Below, in pieces: positions 1 to 8,209 of a DNA stretch of 64,000 bases (positions are counted from its first letter, which is position 1; every line of letters starts with the position of its first letter). Origin of the DNA: Bradyrhizobiaceae bacterium PARB1. Lineage in GTDB: Bacteria; Pseudomonadota; Alphaproteobacteria; Rhizobiales; Xanthobacteraceae. The notes below the pieces were generated by a model that saw only the letters and a list, made by a program, of their open reading frames with translations, was not told where the DNA came from and ran no database searches. Location: the NCBI GenBank assembly GCA_002256345.1, contig NKIY01000002.1, forward strand, positions 620,001 through 684,000, in the 5' to 3' direction. The position numbers were made by a program, and so were the translations under genes.

Positions 1-38
1 TTTCGTCCAATACAAAAACTACTTTAACGAGCTTTATC

Positions 39-1070
39 GTGGTAATGTCACTTCAGATCGCTGGGGGGAGCCACACCGTGCCAAGTCACATCATACCAGT
101 TGCGAGACCCGATCTTGCGCTAACGCTCGTCACCCAAGATGGCGAAACCTCGCTCGCGTTGCTGCCACGCGATCCGAACAGCCGCCTGCAGATGTTTGAA
201 ACCGCCCCGCCCAGCGCGCCCATCTCTGACGCCGCGGCCTCCGCCGAACATCCCCGTCCCGCACCGTTGCTTCAGGTTGGCGCCGCGCCGGCTGTACCGA
301 ATATTCCAGCGGACTATATCGCCGAAGCGCATATCGTCGATTTCATCCTCGCCTTCATGAAGGGCAGCCGAAGCCAGAACCAGGAAGCGATCCTCGTGGT
401 GATCGGCGAGCTACGACAGCACATACCGCTCGCCAAGGCCATCTCGATCGCTGCGTTGCTGTTCTATGGCATTCCGCTTGATGCCGCGAAGCTCGGCACC
501 TTTCTGTCGACACTGAAACATTCGACGCCAAACAAGGCGCTCGCGGCATTCTTCAAGCGGATCCACGGCAATGCCGCGTTGATGCACCAGATTATGGCGG
601 CCGGCACCGACTATGTCGCGCTGGCGAAGATGATCACTGCGAATGGCTGCCCCGTCAGCGCCCAAGACCTGCAGAGCTATCTTGCGCCATGGCAGTTTTT
701 CGCCGCTATCCTCACCGGGCTGAAAGCAGCGGGCAAGATCACCCAGGCGCAATATGACGAGCGCATCGGCTATGCCGAGAACGACTACACCATGACCGGC
801 TTCGGACCGCAGGTCGATCAGTCGATGATCTACGGCATGGCAAGTGCGAGCGGCTGGGTCACCAAGCTCGAAGGCTTCAGCGATTTCGGCCTGCCGATGC
901 AGCTGCTGATGGTCCCGATCTCGACCGCCATGTATGACAGCCTCACCGGCGAACATAATTTCGGCTTCAAGAAACTCGGGCCGATGATGATCGACGGCTT
1001 CCTCGGCGCCTTTCAGGCAACCGCGGATTCACTGCAGAGTTTCGGCAACGACCTCGGGCATATCTTCTGA
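39..1070 (+). CDS. Hypothetical protein with a Nif11-like internal segment
   Basis: Unrecognised 343-residue protein. There is no signal peptide. The first ~90 residues are Pro/Ala-rich and probably disordered; the rest looks helical. Residues about 166-215 resemble a Nif11-type helical domain: a phenylalanine pair (AAFFKRI), then hydrophobics at regular spacing, then an alanine/glycine turn and a closing DLQSYL helix. In the Nif11 family this fold is often the leader of a ribosomally made peptide, but here it is internal and followed by ~130 ordinary residues, so a leader role is doubtful. The start may be GTG at 39 or ATG at 45; neither has a strong Shine-Dalgarno. The gene sits at the window edge and converges on the monooxygenase gene. 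The function is unknown; the Nif11 resemblance is by eye only. Confidence 0.7.
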   Translation: MVMSLQIAGGSHTVPSHIIPVARPDLALTLVTQDGETSLALLPRDPNSRLQMFETAPPSAPISDAAASAEHPRPAPLLQVGAAPAVPNIPADYIAEAHIVDFILAFMKGSRSQNQEAILVVIGELRQHIPLAKAISIAALLFYGIPLDAAKLGTFLSTLKHSTPNKALAAFFKRIHGNAALMHQIMAAGTDYVALAKMITANGCPVSAQDLQSYLAPWQFFAAILTGLKAAGKITQAQYDERIGYAENDYTMTGFGPQVDQSMIYGMASASGWVTKLEGFSDFGLPMQLLMVPISTAMYDSLTGEHNFGFKKLGPMMIDGFLGAFQATADSLQSFGNDLGHIF

Positions 1071-1127
1071 CGGCGTTTGCAGGAGATATCAAAACGCAGC
1101 GCCAATACATCCTGCCGCTCCGCGGTC

Positions 1128-2360
1128 TTACGCCTCCGGCGATTGAACATGCTCGGGCCTGACGCCGATGCCGAGGACGCGCGCCGTCAGTCCCTGCAGC
1201 CACGGAAATGCGCTGACGATGCGCATCACCAGCGGCGGCGTCAGCGGCTGATTGCCGGGCACCAGCGCGCGGCTGATGATATTGTTCTGCATCACGACCT
1301 GGATCGCCTGGGTCACCCGCATCGGGAATTCGCGGCGCTGGCGCACCGCATCGAGATCGTTCTCGCTCACCGGCCCCTTTTGCAGCTTCGCCGCCAGCAG
1401 ATTGGCGGTGGCGACCGCATCCTGCACGGCGATATTCACGCCAACACCGCCGACCGGCGACATCGCATGGGCGGCATCGCCAATGCATAAGAGGCCCGGC
1501 AGATGCCAGCGTGTCAGCCGATTGATGGCGACAGTGAGCAGCTTCACGTCATCCCAGCTTTTCACGTCGTCGATATGCGTGGAAAGAATCGGCGCCAGCC
1601 GCGCGACATCGGCGCGGAACGCCTCAATGCCCCTGCCCTTCACCTCGTCGAAATGGTTCTTGGCGATCACATAGGCGCATTGCCAGTAATCGCCGCGGTC
1701 GATGGTCACCATCATCTTGCCGGGCTCAAGCCGCGCGAACACGCTTTCGGTCTCCGCTCCTTTGGCGATGCGAAACCAGAGAATGTCCATCGGCGCGGCG
1801 ATATCCTGTACCTCCAACCTGGCGGCAGGACGCACCACCGAATGGCGGCCATCGCAGGCGACGACGAGATCGGCGCGAATTTCGACCGGGCCCTGTTCGG
1901 TCGTCGCCTTGACGCCGATCACCTGCGCACCCGACCAGATCAGATCCGTGGCCTCGGTCTGCATCATCACTTTGAGATCCGGGAAGCGCTGCCCCTTGTC
2001 GCGCAGGAAATTGAGAAAATCCCATTGCGGCATGAAGGCGATGAACGGATATTTCGCAGAGGTCCGGGTGATATCGACGAGGTGCAGCTTGTGCTCGCCG
2101 AAATAGCCGTCCATCTTCGCGATACGGTCGTGCTTGATCTTGAGGAATTCGTCGATCAGGCCGAGCTCGTCCATCACCTGCAGCGTCGAGGGATGCACCG
2201 TGTCGCCGCGAAAATCGCGGAAGAAGTCGGCATGTTTTTCCAGCACGATCGTATCGACACCGGCGCGCCCGAGCAAATAGCCGAGCATCATGCCGGCAGG
2301 CCCGCCGCCGACGATGCAGCAGCGTGTAGTCAGATGGTTCTGGTTTGCATCGATCGTCAT
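1128..2360 (-). CDS. FAD-dependent monooxygenase (PheA/UbiH-type)
   Basis: Flavoprotein aromatic hydroxylase family, 410 residues, the usual family length. The N-terminus has the FAD dinucleotide-binding turn IVGGGPAGM followed by the acidic end of the second strand (VLEKH). The middle has the DG motif (VACDGRHSVVRPAA), which contacts FAD and NAD(P)H. Near residue 290 is the GD motif (CIGDAAHAMSPVGGVGVN), which binds the FAD ribityl chain. These three motifs together define class A flavin monooxygenases. They use NAD(P)H and oxygen to hydroxylate aromatic or similar ring substrates; the substrate cannot be read from the sequence. The protein has no signal peptide, so it is cytoplasmic. It lies downstream of the NTF2-like gene on the same strand, 79 bp apart, so co-transcription is possible. 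The family is secure, the substrate is not. Confidence 0.9.
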   Translation of the reverse strand: MTIDANQNHLTTRCCIVGGGPAGMMLGYLLGRAGVDTIVLEKHADFFRDFRGDTVHPSTLQVMDELGLIDEFLKIKHDRIAKMDGYFGEHKLHLVDITRTSAKYPFIAFMPQWDFLNFLRDKGQRFPDLKVMMQTEATDLIWSGAQVIGVKATTEQGPVEIRADLVVACDGRHSVVRPAARLEVQDIAAPMDILWFRIAKGAETESVFARLEPGKMMVTIDRGDYWQCAYVIAKNHFDEVKGRGIEAFRADVARLAPILSTHIDDVKSWDDVKLLTVAINRLTRWHLPGLLCIGDAAHAMSPVGGVGVNIAVQDAVATANLLAAKLQKGPVSENDLDAVRQRREFPMRVTQAIQVVMQNNIISRALVPGNQPLTPPLVMRIVSAFPWLQGLTARVLGIGVRPEHVQSPEA

Positions 2361-2439
2361 TCGGCCCTCATAGCTTCATCACGCAATTTGAGGAGGCATC
2401 GTACCAAGGTCAGCATCCCCGGTCGCAATGACGAAAATA

Positions 2440-2814
2440 TCAGACCGCAGGAATTGGCGTACTATGGAATGTAAGCATCTGCCAGCGACCGTCGCGCCGA
2501 ATCCAGACCACTGTGGTACGGCTGTTGAGCTTTCTCAATTGCCCGGCGATCACGACCTCGCCCGTCATATGGCCGGTGATGAGGGCGGCGTCGCCAACGA
2601 TCCGAATGTCCTGATCGAGAAAGTTCAGCTCGCGATAGTCGTAATGCCCCGCCGCCAACCGTTCGAGATAGAGCGCCTTGCACTCCGTCACTGCATTCGA
2701 ATGGGTATAGCTGAGGTCGTCGACGAACATCTCGTCGAGCACCGTAACGTCCGTGCAGAGCATCGCTTTGCGACGGCGCTCTTCAAGTTCAACGATCACA
2801 TCTAAATCGCTCAT
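2440..2814 (-). CDS. NTF2-like / DUF4440 family protein
   Basis: Small cone-shaped-barrel protein of 124 residues. It starts at the ATG at 2814, whose ATGA overlaps the stop codon of the caspase-like gene, so the two are probably translationally coupled. A longer reading frame exists upstream, but it would run backwards into the caspase gene. The pattern is typical of the SnoaL/NTF2 superfamily: an N-terminal helix (VIVELEERRRKAML), the DEMFVDDLSYTHSN strand-turn, and alternating strands ending in RRDGRWQMLTFHST. Members are either small enzymes (isomerases, dehydratases) or ligand-binding subunits. DUF4440 proteins with this ending mostly have no assigned activity. Nothing indicates secretion. 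No specific function is proposed. Confidence 0.85.
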   Translation of the reverse strand: MSDLDVIVELEERRRKAMLCTDVTVLDEMFVDDLSYTHSNAVTECKALYLERLAAGHYDYRELNFLDQDIRIVGDAALITGHMTGEVVIAGQLRKLNSRTTVVWIRRDGRWQMLTFHSTPIPAV

Positions 2815-4319
2815 TTCCGGAACGTCCTGATTTCCGACACGCTGCCGTCTCGAAACTGCAGTTCCACCGATACCGAACGCGCGCCACCGGGCACCTTCAT
2901 ATAGATCGGCGCATTGCTCGGCACCGCCATCGGATCGCGTTGATTGCATGGCGGCAGCTTCAGCACCTGATCCGGCACCGACGTATCGAAGCCGAGCTTC
3001 ACCTCGCGGATCGCACAGCGATACGATATTAGATGCGTGTAGTAGAGTAACCCGTTGGAGCCGCCGAATTCGAGCCAGTTCGATGCGGTCATATCCAGTA
3101 TCTTCCGCTGGTCGCGCACCAGGGCGGCTTCCGGATCGAAGCGGATCGGAAACGGTCCCTGCATCTCGCCGGTGGCATCGATGTAGCGAACCTGCAGCGT
3201 CGTCGCCGGCTCGTCTGCATTGAGCTGGATCGACGGATTGGGCAGGCGTTTTCGCGTGCGCGGATCGAGTGTGTCCATGAAGCCGGTTTCGCGAAAATCG
3301 CCGCTGTCGCCCTTGCGCCAGGAAATGCCGAGCGCGGGATCGGCGATGGAGAACACCACCGTCCAGCCGCCATTGTGACGCGAGAAGCTGGCGATCGGCG
3401 CGTTCGGATTGTCCGGCGTCGGCAGCGGCGAGGTGTTCACCGGTGGCAGCGCCGCGACCTTCGGCAGCTGCGCGGTAGGCAAGGTCGAGGCCTGCACCGT
3501 ATCGGCCTTGGACGGCGCCTGGCCGTTGAGGAAAACGTCGTCCACCATCTGGTCGAAATAGACCGGCACCTGGCGGTGTTTTACCGTCTCGGCAAGTTCG
3601 CTCACCGTGCGCCGCGTGCGCTGGGCGATCTGTACAAGATTGAGCGAGGGCTCCTGCAGCTCCTTGATGAAGGTGCGGGTGAACACCGAATTCGGATCGG
3701 TGTCATTGTTGGACAGACGATCGAGCGCGGTCTGCCGCGGTCCTGCGGAGAAGATCGAGAACACGCCCTCGGGCAATTGCGTCATCGGCGCAAGGCCGCC
3801 GGAGCCGTTCAGCGCACGCACGCCGCTGCGCTCGAACGGATTGTTGCGGCAGGCATCGAAGACGAGAATGGCGCTGCGCACGCCCCTGTTCTGCAGGCGA
3901 TCGACGATGCGATCGGCCAGCACGGCGCTATCGCGCACCAGTTCTTCCTGACCGGCCGTCGCAGCCGGAATATCGGTCGGCAGCAGATAATTCTGGCCGG
4001 TGATTTCGAAACCGTGACCGGCAAAGAAGAAGAACGCTGTGTCGCCCTTGTCCAACGCGGTTTCGAAGGCCAGCAGCGCCTGGCTAAAAGCCTGCCGTGA
4101 CTGATTCTCGGCGACCATAACCTCAAAGCCGAGTTTTTTCAGCACCTCGCCCATGGCGCGCGCGTCATTAACGGCCTTCTGCAGTTTCGCGACATTACGA
4201 TAATTGTCGTTGCCGACCACGAGAGCGACGCGCTTCTCGGCCCATGCAGGCAGCGCCGACAACGTCACGCTCATCAGCACACCCATGGTGACTACGAGCC
4301 GTCTCATTGTCGCATTCAT
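2811..4319 (-). CDS. Secreted caspase-family (orthocaspase p20) protein
   Basis: A protein of 502 residues starting at ATG 4319 (GGGA about 8 bases upstream). ATG 4307 is an alternative, and the open frame further upstream has no ribosome-binding support. Residues 1-27 form a signal peptide ending PAWA, so the protein is probably periplasmic. Residues 28-260 are a peptidase C14 caspase-like p20 domain. It opens with RVALVVGNDNYRNV, has the catalytic histidine H102 in FFFFAGHGFE, and the catalytic cysteine C157 in VFDACRNNPF. Both dyad residues are intact. The C-terminal ~240 residues match no family I recognise; they look beta-rich. Bacterial exported EACC1-type caspase homologues are widespread in Bradyrhizobium-like genomes, and their substrates are mostly unknown. 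The end overlaps the NTF2-like gene by 4 bp. Confidence 0.92.
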   Translation of the reverse strand: MNATMRRLVVTMGVLMSVTLSALPAWAEKRVALVVGNDNYRNVAKLQKAVNDARAMGEVLKKLGFEVMVAENQSRQAFSQALLAFETALDKGDTAFFFFAGHGFEITGQNYLLPTDIPAATAGQEELVRDSAVLADRIVDRLQNRGVRSAILVFDACRNNPFERSGVRALNGSGGLAPMTQLPEGVFSIFSAGPRQTALDRLSNNDTDPNSVFTRTFIKELQEPSLNLVQIAQRTRRTVSELAETVKHRQVPVYFDQMVDDVFLNGQAPSKADTVQASTLPTAQLPKVAALPPVNTSPLPTPDNPNAPIASFSRHNGGWTVVFSIADPALGISWRKGDSGDFRETGFMDTLDPRTRKRLPNPSIQLNADEPATTLQVRYIDATGEMQGPFPIRFDPEAALVRDQRKILDMTASNWLEFGGSNGLLYYTHLISYRCAIREVKLGFDTSVPDQVLKLPPCNQRDPMAVPSNAPIYMKVPGGARSVSVELQFRDGSVSEIRTFRK

Positions 4320-4536
4320 GCCTGCATTCCCATGTTGCGGCGACGTCCGCCGCGCGATTGTCTGCCTTGGTCGGGGCCAGACTGCGGCCGGTTCATCCAC
4401 CACGTCACTGGCGGACGGCAATTTGGCTTGCATTGCCAGACAGATCAACCGCTTGTCGGGATTGGAGCGCTGCCATAAATTCCGCCGCAATCCGCTGTAG
4501 CGAAAACCGAATTCCGCATGATGACAGGAGACCGGC

Positions 4537-4860
4537 GTGAAATTTCTCGTCCTCGCAACCGCCCTGCTCGCCCCCACGCTCGCATTCGCACAAAGCGTGG
4601 CGCCGACGACAACCCAGGCTCCGGCGGCAGCGCCGCCGCGTGCGGCAAAGCCTACCCCCACCGCTCCGAAACATGCCGCGAAGCCGGCCCAGACATCCGC
4701 CGAAACGCTGGAGATCGTACAGGTGATAGGCATGCGGCAGATCGATCCCGCAACCTATGAGATCGATGTCCGCCTGCAGAACGGTCGCGAGGCGCAACTG
4801 CGCGCCAATGCCTTCGTGATGCAGAATCTCGGCCAGTTGCTCGGCACCTACGGCAAGTGA
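4537..4860 (+). CDS. Small exported protein, unknown function
   Basis: A protein of 107 residues starting with GTG at 4537, with AGGAG six bases upstream. Residues 1-18 are a clear signal peptide (MKFLVLATALLAPTLAFA, then QS). Residues 19-55 are a Pro/Ala/Thr-rich linker, and residues 56-107 form one small alpha/beta domain (ETLEIVQVIGMRQIDPATYEIDVRLQNGRE). No cysteines are present and no lipobox is seen, so it is probably soluble in the periplasm. It is divergent from the caspase-like gene with 217 bp between them. The family was not recognised. The codon pattern and ribosome-binding site support a real gene. Confidence 0.8.
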   Translation: MKFLVLATALLAPTLAFAQSVAPTTTQAPAAAPPRAAKPTPTAPKHAAKPAQTSAETLEIVQVIGMRQIDPATYEIDVRLQNGREAQLRANAFVMQNLGQLLGTYGK

Positions 4861-5011
4861 CATTGCGCTCGCGAGGGCGTCAGTTCCAACTTGCGGCCCT
4901 CGCCGCGCAAGCAAATCAAGCGATCGCGGCGTCCCGACAGCACCACCCAACATATGAAAAGGCCGCCCAAAGGGCAGCCATGATTTGCACTCGAATCGCA
5001 ACCGTGACGGA

Positions 5012-5041
5012 TGCGAGCGCCTGCAAATGCAGGCGCTCGCA
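5012..5041 (-). terminator. Strong hairpin after autotransporter 1
   Basis: A perfect 13-bp stem (5012-5024 with 5029-5041) and a four-base AAAT loop, 9 bp beyond the stop codon of the autotransporter ending at 5051. No T-run follows on the minus strand, so it may end transcription weakly or protect the 3' end of the mRNA. Confidence 0.6.
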
Positions 5042-5050
5042 CAGATACGT

Positions 5051-7978
5051 CTACCACGCGTAACGTACAACGCCCTTGCCGCCATATGAGCGCGTTGTGT
5101 CGGAGAACTCGCCCTCGAAGGTGCCGGCCACCGACCAGCCGTTCGTCCATTTCATCTCGGCGGATGCGGTGGTGAGCACGGAATCGGCGGCCTGCGCGGC
5201 GCCGTTGACGACGAAGGTCGCACCCGGCAGCGACTGGAACGTCGCCGCGAGTGCGCGATCCCGGTTGTAGTCATGCGCCCAGGCCAGACGACCACGCAGC
5301 GTCAGAGCACCGTCCTGCACTGCGAAGGACTTGTCGGTGCGCAGGCCGAGCTCGCTGCGCGTGTCCGTCACGCTCTTAGCCGCATAGGCCAAAGCGAAGG
5401 TCGATGCGCCCGCAACGACCTGCTCGGCATAAGCGGGCAGATCGAAGGTCGTGAACTGCGCGGCCGCATAGGGCGTGATACCGATGCCTCCGATCCATGG
5501 TGCGACCAGACGATAACCAGTTTCGGCGCGGCCGGAGAAAGCGTTGGCATTGAACCTGGCGCGCAGTTGGTCGATGCCCGCAACCGTCAGCGTGCGCTCG
5601 GTGGTGATGTCCTGCCAGCCATAGGCCAGCGCGGCGGAGATATAGGCCGGACCCACGGTGTGACGCACAAACGCGCCGGTCTGGAACAGGTCGGACCGTC
5701 CGGTGCCGCCATTGGCGATGCTGAAATTGGTGCCCCCGCCGGCCATCGCGAAGCCCGCGACGGTGTTAGGCGAGAGGCGATAGTCAGCGCCAACCGCGAT
5801 GCCGTAGATGCGGCTGGTCGTGGCGCTGTTACCGACATTGGCATTGCCGTCGGTGCTCTGCGAACCGCCAAAACTCATGGCCCACATTTCCCAACGCGGA
5901 TCGTAGGCGCGTGCCGGCTTTGCCTTGGTGAACATCGCAAAAGCGTCATTGGTAGAGTGTCGTGACGATGAACCTCGCACCCGCTCGTCGTCTGCATAGC
6001 CTAGCACGCCGGAGCCTTGCGCGCCCCTGAGGCATTCATCGCCGCTCTGCGTGGTAGAGGCACAGCCCGCCGCTGAACCTGTGAGCAAGCCCATGAACTG
6101 CTCCATGGCGTCGAAGGTGGTCTGCTGCGATCCAACAGCAACTTCGCCGGAGACCTGCGACAGTCCCGCCGGCGTCAGCGTGCCGAACGCCAGCGGGATG
6201 CCGCCGGTGCGGTTGAAGAAGCCGACAAGGCTGTTGCCGACATTCTGCTGATTGGCATTTAGTGGACGATAGACCGGCGACGTTGGATCGACCGGTGTCG
6301 GTGGTGCGTAGTCCAGCGTCAGATTCAGATAGGCGTTGTTGGCATCGTAGCTCAGCTTCGATGTGAAACTCGTCGGCAGGTTGGTGTTGACCTGCGATCC
6401 GAACTTGCCGTTCACGCCGCCTGTCGCGTTCACAATCGTATATTGCTTGGTGACGTAACTGCCGGATGCAAAACTCGCATTGACCGTGGCGCCGCCGAGT
6501 GTTGCGGTGCCCGTCACATTGACGCGGTCTGCATTCGACGGCGAAACCTCGACCATGTAGCTCGATGCCGCCGTGAATGTGAGATTACCCCGCACGGTGA
6601 GCAGGCCGATGGAATTGCCCGGCGACAGCGTGCCGCCATTGATCGTCGTGTTACCGACGATGCCGTTGCCGCCCAGCGTGCCACCAGCATTGACGGTGAG
6701 GCTGCTCGCCGAAGTGACGTCGCCATTCACGCTGAGCGTGCCGGCATCGACATTGACAGGGCCTGTAAATGTGCTGGTGCCTGTCAGGGTCCAGGTCGAG
6801 CTGCCGATCTTGTTGAAGCTGGAGAAGCCCTGATACTGCGCGGCAGCGCCGAGCTGCGACACGTCGAAACTGGCCGCTCCGCTGCCGCCAAGCTGGAAGG
6901 TGTCGCTGCCAGTGCCAAGCACATTGCCCGTAATCGCCGACCCCGGCGCCAGTGTCAGCGTGTTGCCGGTGCCCGAGAACCCAATCGCCGCAGTGCCGCC
7001 ACTGATGCTGCCGGCATTGAAGACCGAAGAACCGCCCGCGAAGGCAAAAATTCCATAAGCCCCGCCCGTGATGCTGGCGCCGGCATTGTTGGTCACCGTC
7101 GCTTTGGTGCCGGCGTAAATGCCGAAGTCGGTAGTGCCGGTAATACTACCGGAATTGGTGACGCTGGCGGCGCCGTCTTGAGCAACAATTCCAGCATACG
7201 CGCCCGTGATGCTGGCGCCGGCGTTGTTGGTCACCGTCGCGTCGGTGTAACCGAAAATGCTGGCGTAACCGTAAGTCCCGGTAATGCTGCCGGAATTGGT
7301 GACGTTGGCGGCGCCGTTTTGGGCAAAAACTCCAACATTCGCGCCCGTGATGCTGGCGCCGGCGTTGTTGGTCACCGTCGCGTTGACCTCGGCGTAAATG
7401 CCGGTGTCGACAGTACCGGTAATGCTGCCGGAATTGGTGACGTTAGCGGCGCCGGTGTGGGCATAAATTCCATGCGCGCCACCCCTGATGCTGGCGCCGG
7501 CGTTGTTGGTCACCGTCGCGTCGGTGGAGGCGAAAATGCCGGTGTCGGACGTACCGATTATGCTGCCGGAATTGGTGACAGTGGCACCGCCGCCGGTGGT
7601 GGCGTAAATTCCAAACGAGCCACCCGTGATGCTGGCGCCGGCGTTGTTGATCACCGTCCCGTTGCCCATATGGATGCCCGCGTAGTTGCCGGTGACCGTG
7701 TTGCCCGCGCCGGCAGCCACGTCAACGGTGATCGCGGTTTGGCTACCCGTACCATAGCCACTCGTGCCGGCGCTGGTGCCGGGCAAGCCGCCGCCCTGAT
7801 TGGTCGTGGTCCCGGTGCAGCTTGCGGTGACACTGTTGGCGGCTTGCGGCGTACATTCTGCGCTAGCCGCCGAGGACGCTCCGACCAGCAATGCAGCCAC
7901 AAAGCCGCTGGTATAACGCGTATGGCGAATGCCTCGAGCCGGCGTCAGCGCGACGGGCCGCATCCCAAAGACGTTCAT
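5051..7978 (-). CDS. Autotransporter 1 (type Va), repeat-rich passenger
   Basis: Outer-membrane autotransporter of 975 residues. It starts at ATG 7978, preceded by a GGGGTGG ribosome site; the longer open frame upstream covers promoter DNA. The N-terminus is an extended signal peptide ending near ASAECTP. The passenger then carries five copies of a 45-47-residue unit built around TNNAGASITG and NSGSITGT half-repeats (DNA about 7050-7660), expected to form a beta-helix. Next come a junction region (GGTLSPGNSIGLLTVRGNL, then YMVEVSP) and, from about residue 690, a C-terminal beta-barrel ending in the aromatic residue W (RYAW). Two cysteines lie in the linker (GCASTTQSGDECLRG). The neighbouring gene is a close paralog. 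Adhesion or surface display is the usual role for this family; the ligand is unknown. Confidence 0.95.
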   Translation of the reverse strand: MNVFGMRPVALTPARGIRHTRYTSGFVAALLVGASSAASAECTPQAANSVTASCTGTTTNQGGGLPGTSAGTSGYGTGSQTAITVDVAAGAGNTVTGNYAGIHMGNGTVINNAGASITGGSFGIYATTGGGATVTNSGSIIGTSDTGIFASTDATVTNNAGASIRGGAHGIYAHTGAANVTNSGSITGTVDTGIYAEVNATVTNNAGASITGANVGVFAQNGAANVTNSGSITGTYGYASIFGYTDATVTNNAGASITGAYAGIVAQDGAASVTNSGSITGTTDFGIYAGTKATVTNNAGASITGGAYGIFAFAGGSSVFNAGSISGGTAAIGFSGTGNTLTLAPGSAITGNVLGTGSDTFQLGGSGAASFDVSQLGAAAQYQGFSSFNKIGSSTWTLTGTSTFTGPVNVDAGTLSVNGDVTSASSLTVNAGGTLGGNGIVGNTTINGGTLSPGNSIGLLTVRGNLTFTAASSYMVEVSPSNADRVNVTGTATLGGATVNASFASGSYVTKQYTIVNATGGVNGKFGSQVNTNLPTSFTSKLSYDANNAYLNLTLDYAPPTPVDPTSPVYRPLNANQQNVGNSLVGFFNRTGGIPLAFGTLTPAGLSQVSGEVAVGSQQTTFDAMEQFMGLLTGSAAGCASTTQSGDECLRGAQGSGVLGYADDERVRGSSSRHSTNDAFAMFTKAKPARAYDPRWEMWAMSFGGSQSTDGNANVGNSATTSRIYGIAVGADYRLSPNTVAGFAMAGGGTNFSIANGGTGRSDLFQTGAFVRHTVGPAYISAALAYGWQDITTERTLTVAGIDQLRARFNANAFSGRAETGYRLVAPWIGGIGITPYAAAQFTTFDLPAYAEQVVAGASTFALAYAAKSVTDTRSELGLRTDKSFAVQDGALTLRGRLAWAHDYNRDRALAATFQSLPGATFVVNGAAQAADSVLTTASAEMKWTNGWSVAGTFEGEFSDTTRSYGGKGVVRYAW
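7050..7660 (-). repeat. Passenger repeat array of autotransporter 1 (about 137-bp units)
   Basis: Five tandem degenerate units of roughly 135-141 bp encode ATVTNNAGASITG..GI.A...GAANVTNSGSITGT...GI.A. The + strand text shows the recurring GCCGGCGTTGTTGGTCACCG at each unit. Each unit consists of two half-repeats of about 23 residues. The paralog at 8210-10828 has only three units. Confidence 0.9.
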
Positions 7979-8110
7979 ATCCACCCCAACAGTGCCGGCA
8001 GCGCTGGAGCTGCAAACACTTACTTCAACAGCCGACTCGCGATGAGTGACCCACCCGAAGTTACTTAGCCCCCGCAACCTCGGACGTGTCGGGGAATGCA
8101 GCGGGGCATT

Positions 8111-8125
8111 GTAAATGCATGTAAA
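8111..8125 (-). promoter_or_regulatory. TTTAC-N5-TTTAC box upstream of autotransporter 1
   Basis: On the sense strand of the gene the site reads TTTAC ATGCA TTTAC (GTAAA-N5-GTAAA on the + strand). It lies 133 bp upstream of the ATG. A direct repeat with 10-bp phase is what OmpR-family winged-helix dimers bind; GTAAA-N5-GTAAA is the known CpxR consensus in enterobacteria. The paralog has the same box at the same distance. Confidence 0.55.
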
Positions 8126-8209
8126 GACGGCACTGGTGTCCTTGGTGGAACGCCGTCGCAACAAGCCGACTCGCCTATCCATCGCAGGCGATAAAGACGC
8201 GCAGTGCCC

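Noticed and set aside
7050-7660. Possible CRISPR-like regular array
   Set aside because: The periodic sequence is in frame, encodes a passenger repeat, has no conserved short repeat with unique spacers, and no cas genes are present.
6443-8068. Plus-strand frame opposite the autotransporter 1 passenger showing regular repeats
   Set aside because: The repeats (GDAGAGVVGHRR-like) are the mirror image of the passenger units, not an independent gene.
8182-8182. Upstream extension of autotransporter 1 to the longest start
   Set aside because: It would translate the conserved leader and TTTAC box; the strong GGGGTGG site and signal peptide fix the start at 7978.
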